Counted from the first letter of the stretch, positions 18,655 through 28,055 are shown. The stretch: DNA of 59,865 bases from an uncultured Lachnospiraceae bacterium (GCA_900539175.1 UQAW01000018.1:1-59865), one strand, 5' to 3'. Numbers and translations: made by a program. Notes: generated from the letters alone by a model not told the origin.

Positions 18655-20175
18655 ATGAGAGTCAGGAATGTTTTGGAGTATTTGGAGCAGGCGCGGGAAA
18701 GGTTTGGGGAGAAGGTGGCGTTTGCGGATGTGGAAGGGGCTTGTACGTATGCGGAATTGGAGGAGCGGGCGAAGCGGATTGGATCGGCGTTGGCGGTGAT
18801 TTTAGAGCCGGGGAAGCCGGTTCCGGTGTTTATGGAGAAGGGGGTTGACGCGATTTGTCTGTTTATGGGGATTGTTTATGCAGGGTGTTTTTATGTGTTG
18901 TTGGATACGAAACAGCCTAAGGGCAGATTGGAACAGATTTTAGAGACGCTGGATGCGGAGGTTTTGGTGACCTCGAAGAGCTATGGCAGGGAGAGGGAAG
19001 GACTGTGTTTCGGAAAGCGGATTTTGGAGCTGGAAGAATTGGAGAAGGAAGAGATTGAGGAAGCGGTGCTTGGAAGAATTCGGGAGCAGGCGCTTGATAT
19101 TGATCCGTTGTATGGGATTTTTACTTCTGGTTCTACGGGGGTGCCGAAGGGAGTTGTAGTCAGTCACCGGAGTGTAATTGATTTTATTGAATACTTTACT
19201 GATCTCTTTGGAATCTGTTCGGAGGATGTGATCGGGAATCAGGCGCCCTGGGATTTTGATGTTTCGGTGAAGGATATTTATTCAACTTTGAAGTGTGGGG
19301 CAACAATGCAGATTATACCCAAACAGTATTTTTCCTTTCCGATGAAGCTTTTGGATTTTCTGTGTGAACGTGAAGTGACCACATTGATCTGGGCGGTATC
19401 GGCACTTTGTATCATCACGACATTGAAAGGATTTGATTATAAGATTCCAAAGAAGGTGAATAAGGTGATGTTCAGCGGAGAAGTGATGCCGGTGAAGCAT
19501 CTGAATCTGTGGCGGCAGGCGCTTCCGGATGCATTGTATGTGAATCTGTACGGACCTACGGAGATTACCTGTAACTGTACGTACTATATTGTTGACCGGG
19601 ATTTTCAACCGGGAGAGATGCTTCCGATCGGACAGGCATTTCCGAATGAGAAGGTGTTTCTGTTGGATGAGGAGAATGGGTTGGTAACAGAACCCGGAAA
19701 AATGGGGGAAATCTGTGTTTCGGGAACGGCTTTGGCGCTTGGGTATTATCACAATAAGGAGCAGACCAGGAAGGCGTTTGTGCAGAATCCATTGAATCCC
19801 TGGTATATGGAGCTTATTTACCGGACCGGTGATCTGGGAAGTTATAATGACAGGATGGAGCTTTGTTTTTCAACGAGAAAAGATTTCCAGATTAAGCATA
19901 TGGGACACAGAATCGAGTTGGGTGAGATTGAAAGTGCGATTGAGAAGATGGAGCAGGTGAACCGAACTTGTTGTATCTATGACAGCAAAGCCGGTAAGAT
20001 TCTGGCGTTTTATGAAGGGGCAGTTGAAAGGCGGCAGTTACAGAAAAAATTGAGAGAATTTCTGCCTGCTTTTATGCTGCCCAACAGGTATATTCCTGTG
20101 GACAGGCTTCCTTTAACGAAGAATGGAAAAATCGACCGGAAACGATTGCTTCAGGAATATGGAATGGAGGCTTAA
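18655..20175 (+). CDS. DltA-like adenylation enzyme (amino-acid-activating AMP ligase)
   Basis: ANL-superfamily enzyme expected to adenylate an amino acid and load it on the carrier protein at 21375. P-loop FTSGSTGVPKGV is near residue 156, YGPTE near 299 and YRTGDLG near 390. The C-terminal catalytic lysine is in NGKIDRKRL near 498. The 506-aa length matches DltA, D-alanine--carrier ligase. Substrate is unproven: the PLP enzyme next door suggests it may not be plain D-Ala. ATG 18655 follows GGAGGAAGAGG. The first 250 bp are unusually G-rich. First gene of a tight five-gene operon. Confidence 0.82.
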   Translation: MRVRNVLEYLEQARERFGEKVAFADVEGACTYAELEERAKRIGSALAVILEPGKPVPVFMEKGVDAICLFMGIVYAGCFYVLLDTKQPKGRLEQILETLDAEVLVTSKSYGREREGLCFGKRILELEELEKEEIEEAVLGRIREQALDIDPLYGIFTSGSTGVPKGVVVSHRSVIDFIEYFTDLFGICSEDVIGNQAPWDFDVSVKDIYSTLKCGATMQIIPKQYFSFPMKLLDFLCEREVTTLIWAVSALCIITTLKGFDYKIPKKVNKVMFSGEVMPVKHLNLWRQALPDALYVNLYGPTEITCNCTYYIVDRDFQPGEMLPIGQAFPNEKVFLLDEENGLVTEPGKMGEICVSGTALALGYYHNKEQTRKAFVQNPLNPWYMELIYRTGDLGSYNDRMELCFSTRKDFQIKHMGHRIELGEIESAIEKMEQVNRTCCIYDSKAGKILAFYEGAVERRQLQKKLREFLPAFMLPNRYIPVDRLPLTKNGKIDRKRLLQEYGMEA

Positions 20176-20178
20176 GAT

Positions 20179-21372
20179 ATGGAAGAACGTATTTATCGGG
20201 AGGCAGTCAGACAGTATGGGACGCCCTGCTATATCTTTGATCTGGACAGTTTCCGGGAACGGATAACGGCGGCGCAGAAGCTTTTGGGAGAATGCGCAGA
20301 TATCTGTTATGCGATGAAAGCAAATCCGTTTCTGACAGAAACGGCAGCAAGGCAGGCAGATCATCTGGAAGTCTGTTCACCAGGTGAATTTGCGATTTGT
20401 GAACGGGTCTGTGTGCCGATGGAAAAAGTGGTGCTTTCCGGTGTCAATAAGGAAGAGAAGGATATCCGTGATGTGGTGGAACGGCATGGGAAACGGATCA
20501 CCTATACAGTGGAATCCATGCTGCAATTAGAGTGTCTTGAACGGGCTGCTGGGGAGTTTCTTGTTAAAATACCCGTTCTTTTGCGGGTCAGCAGCGGGAA
20601 TCAGTTTGGACTGGATGAGAAGCTGGTAAAGGAGATTATTTCCAATCGATCCCAATATCCATTTCTGATGTTCAAGGGTCTGCAGTACTTTTCAGGGACC
20701 CAGAAAAAGCGTATGAAGGTGCTGAAAGAAGAATTACAGTATCTGGATCAATTACTGTTGGAGTTGGAGGAATCCTGCGGATTTGAGGCAGAAGTGTTGG
20801 AATTCGGTCCGGGACTTTTCGTGGAGTATTTTCCGAAGGAAGAGACTGCTGAAAATTTCACACTGCTACAGGAATTTTGCGAAGTTCTTCCTTTGCTTCG
20901 TTTCCGAAAGAAAATCACATTGGAATTGGGGCGATATCTGGCAGCTTTTTGCGGAGCCTATCTGACGACAATTGTGGATCAGAAGGTGAACAAAGGCAGC
21001 AATTATTGTATTGTAGATGGAGGCATTCATCAGGTAAATTATTATGGACAGACTATGGCGATGAAGATTCCGCAGTATCGGCATCTGAAAGGCACCGGCT
21101 GCATATCTGCCGGGGAGGAAGAGAAAATGTGGAATATCTGTGGTTCACTTTGTACCGTGAATGATATTCTGGTAAAGAATCTTCCGCTGCGTAGTGCAAG
21201 AACGGGAGATGTTCTGGTATTTGAAAACACGGGTGCCTATTCAGTGACGGAGGGCATGTCTTTATTCTTATGCAGAGATTTACCGAAGATTTTATATTAT
21301 GACAAGGTTCATGGGCTGCGGATTGCCAGGAATCGTGTGGAAACAAATACTTTATTAATGACGGAGGAATGA
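20179..21372 (+). CDS. PLP-dependent decarboxylase-fold enzyme (DAP/ornithine decarboxylase family)
   Basis: A 397-aa fold-type III PLP enzyme resembling diaminopimelate and ornithine decarboxylases. The Schiff-base lysine is K47 in CYAMKANPF. HLEVCSPGE follows near residue 60. The phosphate-binding loop is ELGRYLAA near 250, replacing the usual EPGR. The active-site Cys-x-x-x-Asp of the partner subunit is CTVND. It starts four bases after the adenylation gene and ends overlapping the carrier gene, so it belongs to the same job. Inference: it prepares the amino acid or amine that is loaded and exported. Its position argues against ordinary lysine biosynthesis. Confidence 0.78.
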   Translation: MEERIYREAVRQYGTPCYIFDLDSFRERITAAQKLLGECADICYAMKANPFLTETAARQADHLEVCSPGEFAICERVCVPMEKVVLSGVNKEEKDIRDVVERHGKRITYTVESMLQLECLERAAGEFLVKIPVLLRVSSGNQFGLDEKLVKEIISNRSQYPFLMFKGLQYFSGTQKKRMKVLKEELQYLDQLLLELEESCGFEAEVLEFGPGLFVEYFPKEETAENFTLLQEFCEVLPLLRFRKKITLELGRYLAAFCGAYLTTIVDQKVNKGSNYCIVDGGIHQVNYYGQTMAMKIPQYRHLKGTGCISAGEEEKMWNICGSLCTVNDILVKNLPLRSARTGDVLVFENTGAYSVTEGMSLFLCRDLPKILYYDKVHGLRIARNRVETNTLLMTEE

Positions 21373-21374
21373 AT

Positions 21375-21602
21375 ATGAAAAAATTATTGGAAATTTTAGA
21401 GGATATTGCACCGGATGTGGATTTTGAGGGATGTGAGACATTGATTGACGATGGACTTCTGGATTCTTTTTCGATCTTGACAATCGTTGGTGAACTGGAG
21501 GAAGAGTTCGGCGTTGCAGTGACTCCTGCTGAGATTATTCCGGAAAATTTTAACTCTGCAAAAGCACTTTGGGCTATGGTGCAGAGGCTTTTGGAGGATT
21601 GA
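21375..21602 (+). CDS. DltC-like acyl carrier protein
   Basis: A small acidic 75-aa carrier protein. The phosphopantetheine-attachment serine is S31 in LLDSFSIL, and the acidic helix EELEEEFGV follows. It would carry the amino acid activated by the DltA-like enzyme as a thioester for the MBOAT protein. ATG 21375 is seven bases after GGAGG; ATG 21369, which overlaps the previous stop as ATGA, is an alternative. It is distinct from the fatty-acid ACP at 59538. Confidence 0.85.
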   Translation: MKKLLEILEDIAPDVDFEGCETLIDDGLLDSFSILTIVGELEEEFGVAVTPAEIIPENFNSAKALWAMVQRLLED

Positions 21603-21609
21603 GGGAGAG

Positions 21610-23118
21610 ATGGCATTTTCGTCAATGAAATTTCTGCTGTTTCTGCTTGGAGCCGTCTGCGGATATTATTTGATTCCGCGGCGGTTCCAGTGGATCTGGC
21701 TGCTGGTATTCAGCTATATCTACTATCTGGCTTCCGGAGGAAAACTGGTGGTTTTTCTGTTGTTTACAACGCTTACGACCTATGGTTTGGCACGGCTGAT
21801 TGCGGGAAGCGGTGAGGACAAGAAAGGAAAGCGCAGGATTTTGATTTTGGGTCTGCTTCTGAATTTCGGAATGCTGGGGGTGATCAAATATACCAATCTG
21901 GCAGTAACAAGCCTTAATCAGATTCTAGGTATGGAACTTCCCTTTGTACATTTTTTACTGCCCCTTGGAATCTCTTTTTATACGTTTCAGTCGATGGGCT
22001 ATTTGCTGGATGTTTATTGGGGCAGAATGGAAGCTGAGAAGAATCCATTCCGGTTTGCACTGTTTGTGTCTTTTTTTCCACAGATTATGCAGGGACCGAT
22101 CGGCAGATACAGCAGACTGGCAGGGCAGCTATATGAGTGCCATACGTTTGACTGGACACGAATTGAACGTGGACTGCAGTTGATGCTGTGGGGATTTTTT
22201 AAGAAAATGGTGTTGGCAGATAATGCTGCATTATTTGTAAATGTTATATTTGATGAATATCAGAGTTATCCGGGCCTTTCTGCTGCAGGGGTGCTGTTGT
22301 ATTCCATACAGTTATACGGAGATTTTTCAGGTGCCATGGATGTGGTTATGGGGGTTGCCGGTTTGTTTGGTATCCAATTGGATGAAAATTTCAGGCGTCC
22401 TTATTTTGCGAGGTCGATTACTGATTTCTGGCATCGGTGGCATATTACATTGGGAACCTGGATGAAGGATTACATCTTTTATCCATTTTCTTTGTCGAGG
22501 GGAATGAGCCGCTTCGGAAAATTTGCCAGAAAAAAATTCGGAAAGCAGCTCGGAAGGACGCTTCCGATTTGTATTGCCAATCTTGTGGTGTTTCTGGTGG
22601 TGGGAATCTGGCATGGTGCAGCGTGGAAATTTATTGCCTATGGCATGTATAACGGTCTGATTATCGGAATCAGCGGGCTGTTGGCAAAACAGTACCGGAG
22701 TTGGAAACAGAAGCTTGGCATCAATGACAAGTCTGCCTGGTTTGCAGTATTTCAGATTTTGCGTACCTTTTTGTTGGTGAATGTCAGTTGGTTCTTTGAC
22801 CGTGCAGATACGGTAGGACAGGCGTTTACCATGTTCCGCAATGCGTGCAGCCAGATGGAGTGGTCCGGGCTGCTTCAGATTCCGACCACAGCAGGGGGCA
22901 GTGGGTATACCAAAACGATTTTATTTGTGCTGTTTCTTGGCTGCCTGATATTGTTTGCAGTGAGCCTGCTTCAGGAAAGAGGAATCCGGATTCGGGAGAC
23001 CTTGTCGAAACAACCGTTGGTGCTGCGGTTTGCAGTATATCTGGCGCTTTTATTTTCCTTAAGTATGATGGGACAGATGCCGCTTTCGTCAGGAGGGTTT
23101 ATCTATGCGCAATTCTAG
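21610..23118 (+). CDS. DltB-like MBOAT acyltransferase
   Basis: A 502-aa polytopic membrane O-acyltransferase. It has the AlgI/DltB signature FWHRWHITLGTWMKDY (about residues 275-290) and the catalytic-type histidine in VVGIWHGAAWK (H about 334). Roughly ten hydrophobic segments are present, starting at residue 4. In known Dlt systems the MBOAT protein takes the carrier-bound amino acid across the membrane to a teichoic acid. The start is ATG 21610 after GAGGGAGAG, eight bases after the carrier stop. It overlaps the DltD-like gene by 14 nt. Confidence 0.88.
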   Translation: MAFSSMKFLLFLLGAVCGYYLIPRRFQWIWLLVFSYIYYLASGGKLVVFLLFTTLTTYGLARLIAGSGEDKKGKRRILILGLLLNFGMLGVIKYTNLAVTSLNQILGMELPFVHFLLPLGISFYTFQSMGYLLDVYWGRMEAEKNPFRFALFVSFFPQIMQGPIGRYSRLAGQLYECHTFDWTRIERGLQLMLWGFFKKMVLADNAALFVNVIFDEYQSYPGLSAAGVLLYSIQLYGDFSGAMDVVMGVAGLFGIQLDENFRRPYFARSITDFWHRWHITLGTWMKDYIFYPFSLSRGMSRFGKFARKKFGKQLGRTLPICIANLVVFLVVGIWHGAAWKFIAYGMYNGLIIGISGLLAKQYRSWKQKLGINDKSAWFAVFQILRTFLLVNVSWFFDRADTVGQAFTMFRNACSQMEWSGLLQIPTTAGGSGYTKTILFVLFLGCLILFAVSLLQERGIRIRETLSKQPLVLRFAVYLALLFSLSMMGQMPLSSGGFIYAQF

Positions 23119-24073
23119 GAGAGCTTTAAAAGCGATTATTTTTCTGGCATTGGTGGCTGTGTTAAATGGTTTGCTGGACTATCTGCTGTATCCCTATACT
23201 TATTCAAGGGCAGAGATGTACCATATGGAGAAAACGGATCTGAATCAGATTATTGTGGGAACTTCCCACGGAAAATGCGGAATTGATCCGGCAGTTCTGG
23301 ATGAGGTGTTGGGGACAAAAACCTTTAATTCTTGCCAGGGCGGTGAGTATCCCCGGGATTCTTATTATCTGATCCGGGAGGCTGACAGAGTACATGACCT
23401 GAAACAGGTTATCTATGAACTTGATCCCGGATACTGGGTAACCGGAGACGGGCAGAATGCCCAGTATATTTCTTACCTTCGGGAATTTCCAAATTCTTTC
23501 CTGAAACTGGATTATTGGAAAGAAAAATTATTGGACGGCGATTTCCGTTCCACCTTCTTTCCATGGTATTTCTATCGGAATCAGCTAAAAAGTATTCCGG
23601 AGATTGTCCGTACAAAACAGTCAGATGGGTATAAAAAGTATTCTTTTCAGAATTTTAGTTCCGATGTTCAAACCTGCAGAGAAGATGGTTTTATCTGCCG
23701 AAACCGTGTTGAGACAGAGAAAGCTCCTGTGGACCCGCTGAATCTCTGGGAAGATCAGAATCTGAATCAGGAGAATGTGAAGTGGTTTGAGAAGATAAGG
23801 GATTACTGCAAGGACAGAGGAATCCGGCTGATTGTAGTTACCACCCCGATTCCGGAAGAAACACTTGCCTTATATCCTGAAAATTATAAAGCTGCCTATG
23901 ATTATCTGGAACAGTATATGAAGGAACAGGAAGTAAATTATCTGAATTATAACCGGATAAAAGACCGCAGGGTTGGCAGCAGCCTGAACGATTTTGCAGA
24001 TCAGGAGGGACATATGTATGGAGACGCCGCCGTTGTTTTTACACGCTGTCTGGCAGAAAAAATCAGCGGCTAA
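23105..24073 (+). CDS. DltD-like extracytoplasmic SGNH-type protein
   Basis: A 322-aa protein with one N-terminal membrane anchor (residues about 9-31) and an outside domain. Nucleophile-like GTSHGKCGIDP is near residue 51 and an Asp/His-type end motif FADQEGHMYGDAA near 297, resembling SGNH hydrolase/DltD geometry. It overlaps the MBOAT gene by 14 nt and ends the operon. Inference: it completes transfer of the amino-acyl group to an external polymer. Sequence similarity to canonical DltD is only general. Confidence 0.7.
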   Translation: MRNSRRALKAIIFLALVAVLNGLLDYLLYPYTYSRAEMYHMEKTDLNQIIVGTSHGKCGIDPAVLDEVLGTKTFNSCQGGEYPRDSYYLIREADRVHDLKQVIYELDPGYWVTGDGQNAQYISYLREFPNSFLKLDYWKEKLLDGDFRSTFFPWYFYRNQLKSIPEIVRTKQSDGYKKYSFQNFSSDVQTCREDGFICRNRVETEKAPVDPLNLWEDQNLNQENVKWFEKIRDYCKDRGIRLIVVTTPIPEETLALYPENYKAAYDYLEQYMKEQEVNYLNYNRIKDRRVGSSLNDFADQEGHMYGDAAVVFTRCLAEKISG

Positions 24074-24119
24074 TCAGTTGACGATTGCCTTTTGCAGACA
24101 AATATAGTATGATAGGAGT

Positions 24120-24935
24120 ATGAAAAAGAAATTTGTTACTACAACGTATCAATTGAACAAATATTTACCAAACGGACCTCAGGCAGGCTGTCTGCGGTTC
24201 GTTTTTGTGAGTGATTTACACAATGTGCTGTTGGGAATGCATAATGAGGAGCTGCTTGCAGCAATCAAAAGACAGAAACCAGATGCGGTTTTGATTGGCG
24301 GAGATATGATTGTGGGAAAGCCCGGTATATCCATGGAGCCTGCGATGGAATTTATTCGGAATGCTGCGGGAGAATATCCGGTCTATTACGCCAATGGGAA
24401 CCATGAGCACCGCCTTCGAATTCATCCTGAAATATATGGAACGATGTATGAACGTTTGGAAGAAACGCTGCAGAAAGCAGGAGTGATTCATCTGGTAAAT
24501 GGTACTGCGTATGTTAAGTTTGGCGGGATTCCTGTGGCGATTCACGGTTTTGAGGCAGATCAGAAGTATTATCAGCGCCATAAGAAGGAGAAAATGCCGG
24601 TATCGGAGCTTACTACGGTCTTCGGGTCTTTGGATCAGGAGCATTATCATATTTTGCTGGCTCATAATCCAGTATATAAAGATGCCTATTTAAAGTGGGG
24701 AGCAGATCTGACGTTGGCGGGACACTGCCATGGCGGAGTGGTACGATTGGGTGAACATTATGGACTGATCAGCACCAATATGAAGCTTTTCTATAAGTAT
24801 TGTCATGGGAAATTTGAAGGAAACGAGGGGAACTGTATGATTGTCAGTGCAGGTATGGGTGAGCATACGGTTCCTGTAAGAATTCATAATCCCAGAGAAT
24901 TGGTGGTTGTTGAGATCCATTTTACAGTACGCTAG
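24120..24935 (+). CDS. Metallophosphoesterase (calcineurin-like, YkuE type)
   Basis: A 271-aa phosphoesterase. Metal-binding motifs are in order: FVSDLHN near residue 36, GGDMIVG near 60, GNHEH near 90 and AGHCHGG near 200. The substrate is not predictable. AGGAG sits only one base from ATG 24120, an unusually short spacing. A TTGACG/TATAGT pair (24078-24108, 19 bp apart) could start transcription almost at the ATG. No signal peptide is clear. scpA follows 20 bp later. Confidence 0.85.
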   Translation: MKKKFVTTTYQLNKYLPNGPQAGCLRFVFVSDLHNVLLGMHNEELLAAIKRQKPDAVLIGGDMIVGKPGISMEPAMEFIRNAAGEYPVYYANGNHEHRLRIHPEIYGTMYERLEETLQKAGVIHLVNGTAYVKFGGIPVAIHGFEADQKYYQRHKKEKMPVSELTTVFGSLDQEHYHILLAHNPVYKDAYLKWGADLTLAGHCHGGVVRLGEHYGLISTNMKLFYKYCHGKFEGNEGNCMIVSAGMGEHTVPVRIHNPRELVVVEIHFTVR

Positions 24936-24955
24936 AATGAAAGGAAAAGAAATAC

Positions 24956-25750
24956 ATGGGAATCCCTGTGAAGCTGCCGGTTTTTGAGGGACCGTTGGAT
25001 TTGCTGCTGCATTTGATTGATAAAAATAAGATAGATATTTATGATATACCGATTGTTGAGGTTACGGATCAGTATCTGGAATATGTGCAGCAGATGGATC
25101 ATGAGGATTTGGACGTGGTCAGTGAGTTTATGGTGATGGCGGCGACATTGATTGATATCAAATGCAGAATGCTGCTTCCAAAAGAAGTCAACGAAGAGGG
25201 TGAGGAAGAAGACCCGAGAGACGAACTGGTCCGCCAGCTTTTGGAGTATAAGATGTATAAGTATATGTCTTATGAACTGCGGGACCGGATGGCAGAAGCC
25301 TCGAAGCATGTGTATAAGGAACAGACATTGCCCAAGGAGGTGAAACAGTATCGTGTTCCGGTGGAACCCCGGGAACTGTTGGCGGGGATGACACTTGATA
25401 AACTTCATGACATCTTTCGTTCTATTCTGCGGAAGCAGGAAGACAAGATCGATCCGATCCGAAGTAAGTTCGGTCAGATTGAAAAAGAGGAGATTTCCCT
25501 GCCGGAGAAAATGACGTTTGTGGAAGCGTATGCGGTGAAGAACCGGAAGTTCAGCTTTCGGAATTTGTTGGAGCGCCAGTGCAGTAAGTTTCAGGTGATC
25601 GTTACATTTCTGGCTGTGCTGGAACTTATGAAAACCGGAAAGATACGGATTTCTCAGGAAGAAATTTTTGGAGATATCCAGATTGAATCTCTGGAAGATG
25701 AGAATACGGTAGTGGAGGCCTATACAGAAGACAGTGAGGTTGAATATTGA
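24956..25750 (+). CDS. scpA: Segregation and condensation protein A
   Basis: Kleisin subunit of the SMC-ScpAB condensin that organises and separates chromosomes. The N-terminal family start is VKLPVFEGPLDLLLHLIDKNKIDIYDIPI, in two readable halves (VKLPVFEGPLDLLLHLID then KNKIDIYDIPI). The C-terminal winged helix includes TFLAVLELMKTGKIRI near residue 222. The 264-aa length is typical. AAGGAAAAG precedes ATG 24956. Its stop overlaps the scpB start by one base, a classic coupled pair. Confidence 0.95.
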   Translation: MGIPVKLPVFEGPLDLLLHLIDKNKIDIYDIPIVEVTDQYLEYVQQMDHEDLDVVSEFMVMAATLIDIKCRMLLPKEVNEEGEEEDPRDELVRQLLEYKMYKYMSYELRDRMAEASKHVYKEQTLPKEVKQYRVPVEPRELLAGMTLDKLHDIFRSILRKQEDKIDPIRSKFGQIEKEEISLPEKMTFVEAYAVKNRKFSFRNLLERQCSKFQVIVTFLAVLELMKTGKIRISQEEIFGDIQIESLEDENTVVEAYTEDSEVEY

Positions 25751-26322
25751 TGGAAGATAAGAAACATCTGGAAGCGGCGATTGAGGCGATTCTGTTTTCC
25801 ATGGGGGAATCTGTGGAGGTAGGAAAGATTGCCAGGGCGATCGCATGTGATGAGAAGACCACCCATGAGATCATTCATCGAATGATGGAGAATTATGAAA
25901 AAGAAGATCGGGGAATTCAGATTGTAGAATTGGAAAATGCCTATCAGATGTGTACAAAGAGGGAATACTACGACTATCTGGTAAATGTTGCGATGCAGCC
26001 GAAGCAGGCGGTATTGACCGATGTTATGATGGAGACCTTGTCAATTATTGCTTACAAGCAGCCGATTACGAAGGTTGAGATTGAGAAAATCCGGGGAGTA
26101 AAGTGTGATCATGCAGTAAACAAGTTGGTGGAATACAATCTGGTGCAGGAGCTGGGCCGATTGGATGCACCGGGACGGCCGATTCTCTTCGGAACAACAG
26201 AAGAATTCCTGCGTTGCTTCGGTGTGGACTCTACGGATAATCTGCCGGTGATCAGTCCGGTAAAACTGGAAGATTTTAAAGCCGAAGTGGAAGAAGAGAT
26301 GCAGATTAAAGTGGATGTCTGA
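25750..26322 (+). CDS. scpB: Segregation and condensation protein B
   Basis: Partner of ScpA that stabilises the kleisin on SMC. A 190-aa protein of two winged-helix domains. Conserved segments are AAIEAILFSMGESVEVGKIA near residue 10, ETLSIIAYKQPITKVEIE near 96, and the end motif LGRLDAPGRPILFGTTEEFL. ATG 25750 shares its A with the scpA stop (TGATG). Confidence 0.95.
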   Translation: MEDKKHLEAAIEAILFSMGESVEVGKIARAIACDEKTTHEIIHRMMENYEKEDRGIQIVELENAYQMCTKREYYDYLVNVAMQPKQAVLTDVMMETLSIIAYKQPITKVEIEKIRGVKCDHAVNKLVEYNLVQELGRLDAPGRPILFGTTEEFLRCFGVDSTDNLPVISPVKLEDFKAEVEEEMQIKVDV

Positions 26323-26360
26323 TTGCCACAGAAAGAAATTTGGGAAAGGGGGAGTTCGAT

Positions 26361-27149
26361 TTGCCGACAACTTATACCCATGACAGATTTGGAAAGGATG
26401 TTTACCGAAGATTGCCGGGAGAATTGCGGCGTATTATACGGAAAGAAAAGAAGCTTTACCTGATTGGCCTTCATGGACCGGATATCTTTTTTTATTACCA
26501 TCCGCTTTCGACCAATCCTGTTGTTAAGAAGGGGCACAGGATGCATGAGCGGAATGCAGATGAATTTTTTGCCAGGTGCAAAAAGATTTACCAGAAGCAG
26601 CCGGATGACGAGGTGATGGCATATCTGCTTGGATTTGCCTGCCATTTTCTGCTGGATTCCACCTGCCATCCGTATATTGACGGATATGCCGAGCGTAACG
26701 GAGTTTCCCATGCGGAGCAGGAGGCGGAGTTGGATCGGATATTTCTTTTGGAGGATGGAAGAAATCCATTTACCTATGATAAATCTGCGGGAATCTGTCC
26801 GGATTATCCTGGTATCCGGGCGATACAGAGATGCTTTCCGGATATTGCCCTGGAGGATATTGTGGAATCCTTAAAAGGTATGCGGTTTTATACGAATCTT
26901 CTGACGCAGCAGCATGCCTTGTTAAGGAATGGTCTGGTGTTGGGAATGAAGGCAGCAGGAGCAGATTTTTCAATTTCCGATCAGGTTTTGCGTAAAAAAA
27001 CGAACCCAATGGCAAAACCGGCACTTTCAAATCTGCTCAAGTTGTATGAGCGGGCATTGGACGAAGCGGCGGATTTTCTTGTGAATTTGGCAGAGTATCT
27101 TAAGGATGAGGGAACTTTATCCGCCAGGTTCCACCGGAATTTCAGCTGA
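26361..27149 (+). CDS. Zinc-dependent phospholipase C family protein
   Basis: A 262-aa protein of the Zn-dependent PLC family. Multiple His/Asp metal ligands are present: TYTH at the N terminus, GLHGPDIFFYYHPL near residue 38, GHRMHE near 60, and CHFLLDSTCHPYIDGYAE near 93. No signal peptide is seen, so a cytoplasmic role is likely and toxin-like activity is not implied. The best start is TTG 26361 (M-PTTYTHDRFG), seven bases after AAGGGGGAG; homologues often begin PTTYTH. Function unknown. Confidence 0.82.
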   Translation: MPTTYTHDRFGKDVYRRLPGELRRIIRKEKKLYLIGLHGPDIFFYYHPLSTNPVVKKGHRMHERNADEFFARCKKIYQKQPDDEVMAYLLGFACHFLLDSTCHPYIDGYAERNGVSHAEQEAELDRIFLLEDGRNPFTYDKSAGICPDYPGIRAIQRCFPDIALEDIVESLKGMRFYTNLLTQQHALLRNGLVLGMKAAGADFSISDQVLRKKTNPMAKPALSNLLKLYERALDEAADFLVNLAEYLKDEGTLSARFHRNFS

Positions 27150-27265
27150 TTTCAGAGTGACATATGTATTGTGGAATATTACAGGAACAGGCGATGTTTT
27201 TACAGTGCAGGAGAATACTTGTAAAAGCATCGCTTGTTTCGCAATCGCCTAATAGTATAATACCA

Positions 27266-27349
27266 GGGCCAAAAGGTTATGCGTTTCATGCTTGCATGAA
27301 ATGCGGAGCAATCCGTGTATCATAGGGGCAAAATACCTTTTGCCCCCTA
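27266..27349 (+). repeat. Intergenic element with competing hairpins
   Basis: GGGCCAAAAGGT (27267-27278) can pair with ACCTTTTGCCCC (27335-27346), or a local GGGGCAAAA (27325-27333) can pair with TTTTGCCCC (27338-27346). Between them GCGTTTCATG/CATGAAATGC forms another hairpin. There is no U run, so it is not a simple terminator. It could be a repeat family member or a leader switch. It sits in the 237-nt gap ahead of the Cys-cluster gene. The rest of the gap shows a GGCGAT.../...ATCGCC-type pairing but no gene. Confidence 0.55.
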
Positions 27350-27386
27350 CATAGTATCTACATATAAAGAGGAAAAGGATAAGAGA

Positions 27387-28055
27387 ATGGAGAGAGAAGT
27401 AAGAATTGAGGATCTGCAAAAGTTATATAGTTCCAATGATATGGTAAAGGCAGATTGCGGGGGCTGTGTTGGATGTTCTGCCTGTTGTCGGGATATGGGG
27501 AATTCCATTGTTCTGGATCCGTTGGATGTCTTTCGGTTGGAAATGAATCTTCATCTGACGTTTCAGGAATTATTGGCAGACAAATTAGGGTTAAATGTGG
27601 TGGATGGTTTCATTCTGCCGAATCTGAAGATGGCGGGGGAGAATGAAGCCTGTGCATTTTTGAATTTTGAGGGACGATGTAGTATCCATGCGTTCCGTCC
27701 GGGCCTTTGCCGTTTGTTTCCTTTAGGACGGTATTATGAAGGGGACAGCTTCCGTTATTATCTGCAGAGCAGGGAATGTCCGAGGCCGAATAAGACAAAG
27801 ATTAAAGTGAAGAAGTGGATAGACAGTCCGGATCTTAAAACGTATGAGAAATTCGTGACGAGATGGCATGGTTTCCTGAAGAATGTGCAGAGGCACCTGC
27901 GGGAAACCGAAGATGAGAATTTGAAAAAAGATATGAATCTATATGTTCTGAACACATTCTATACGAAGCCCTACGATGAGACTGCAGATTTCTACGGGCA
28001 GTTTTATGGACGTCTGGAAGGGGCGGAAAAGTTGGTGGAAACGATTGCATGGTAG
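27387..28055 (+). CDS. YkgJ-type cysteine-cluster protein (CxxCxxCC family)
   Basis: A 222-aa protein with the zinc/iron-chelating-type cysteine cluster CGGCVGCSACCRDM (residues about 22-35) and a second cluster CSIHAFRPGLCRLFPLGR (about 103-120). A late Cys is in SRECPR. This family is widespread but has no assigned activity. The start is ATG 27387 after AGGAAAAGGA; a longer frame from 27315 runs through the hairpin element and is rejected. The next gene, a DUF362 protein, begins about 20 bp downstream and may work with it. Confidence 0.8.
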   Translation: MEREVRIEDLQKLYSSNDMVKADCGGCVGCSACCRDMGNSIVLDPLDVFRLEMNLHLTFQELLADKLGLNVVDGFILPNLKMAGENEACAFLNFEGRCSIHAFRPGLCRLFPLGRYYEGDSFRYYLQSRECPRPNKTKIKVKKWIDSPDLKTYEKFVTRWHGFLKNVQRHLRETEDENLKKDMNLYVLNTFYTKPYDETADFYGQFYGRLEGAEKLVETIAW

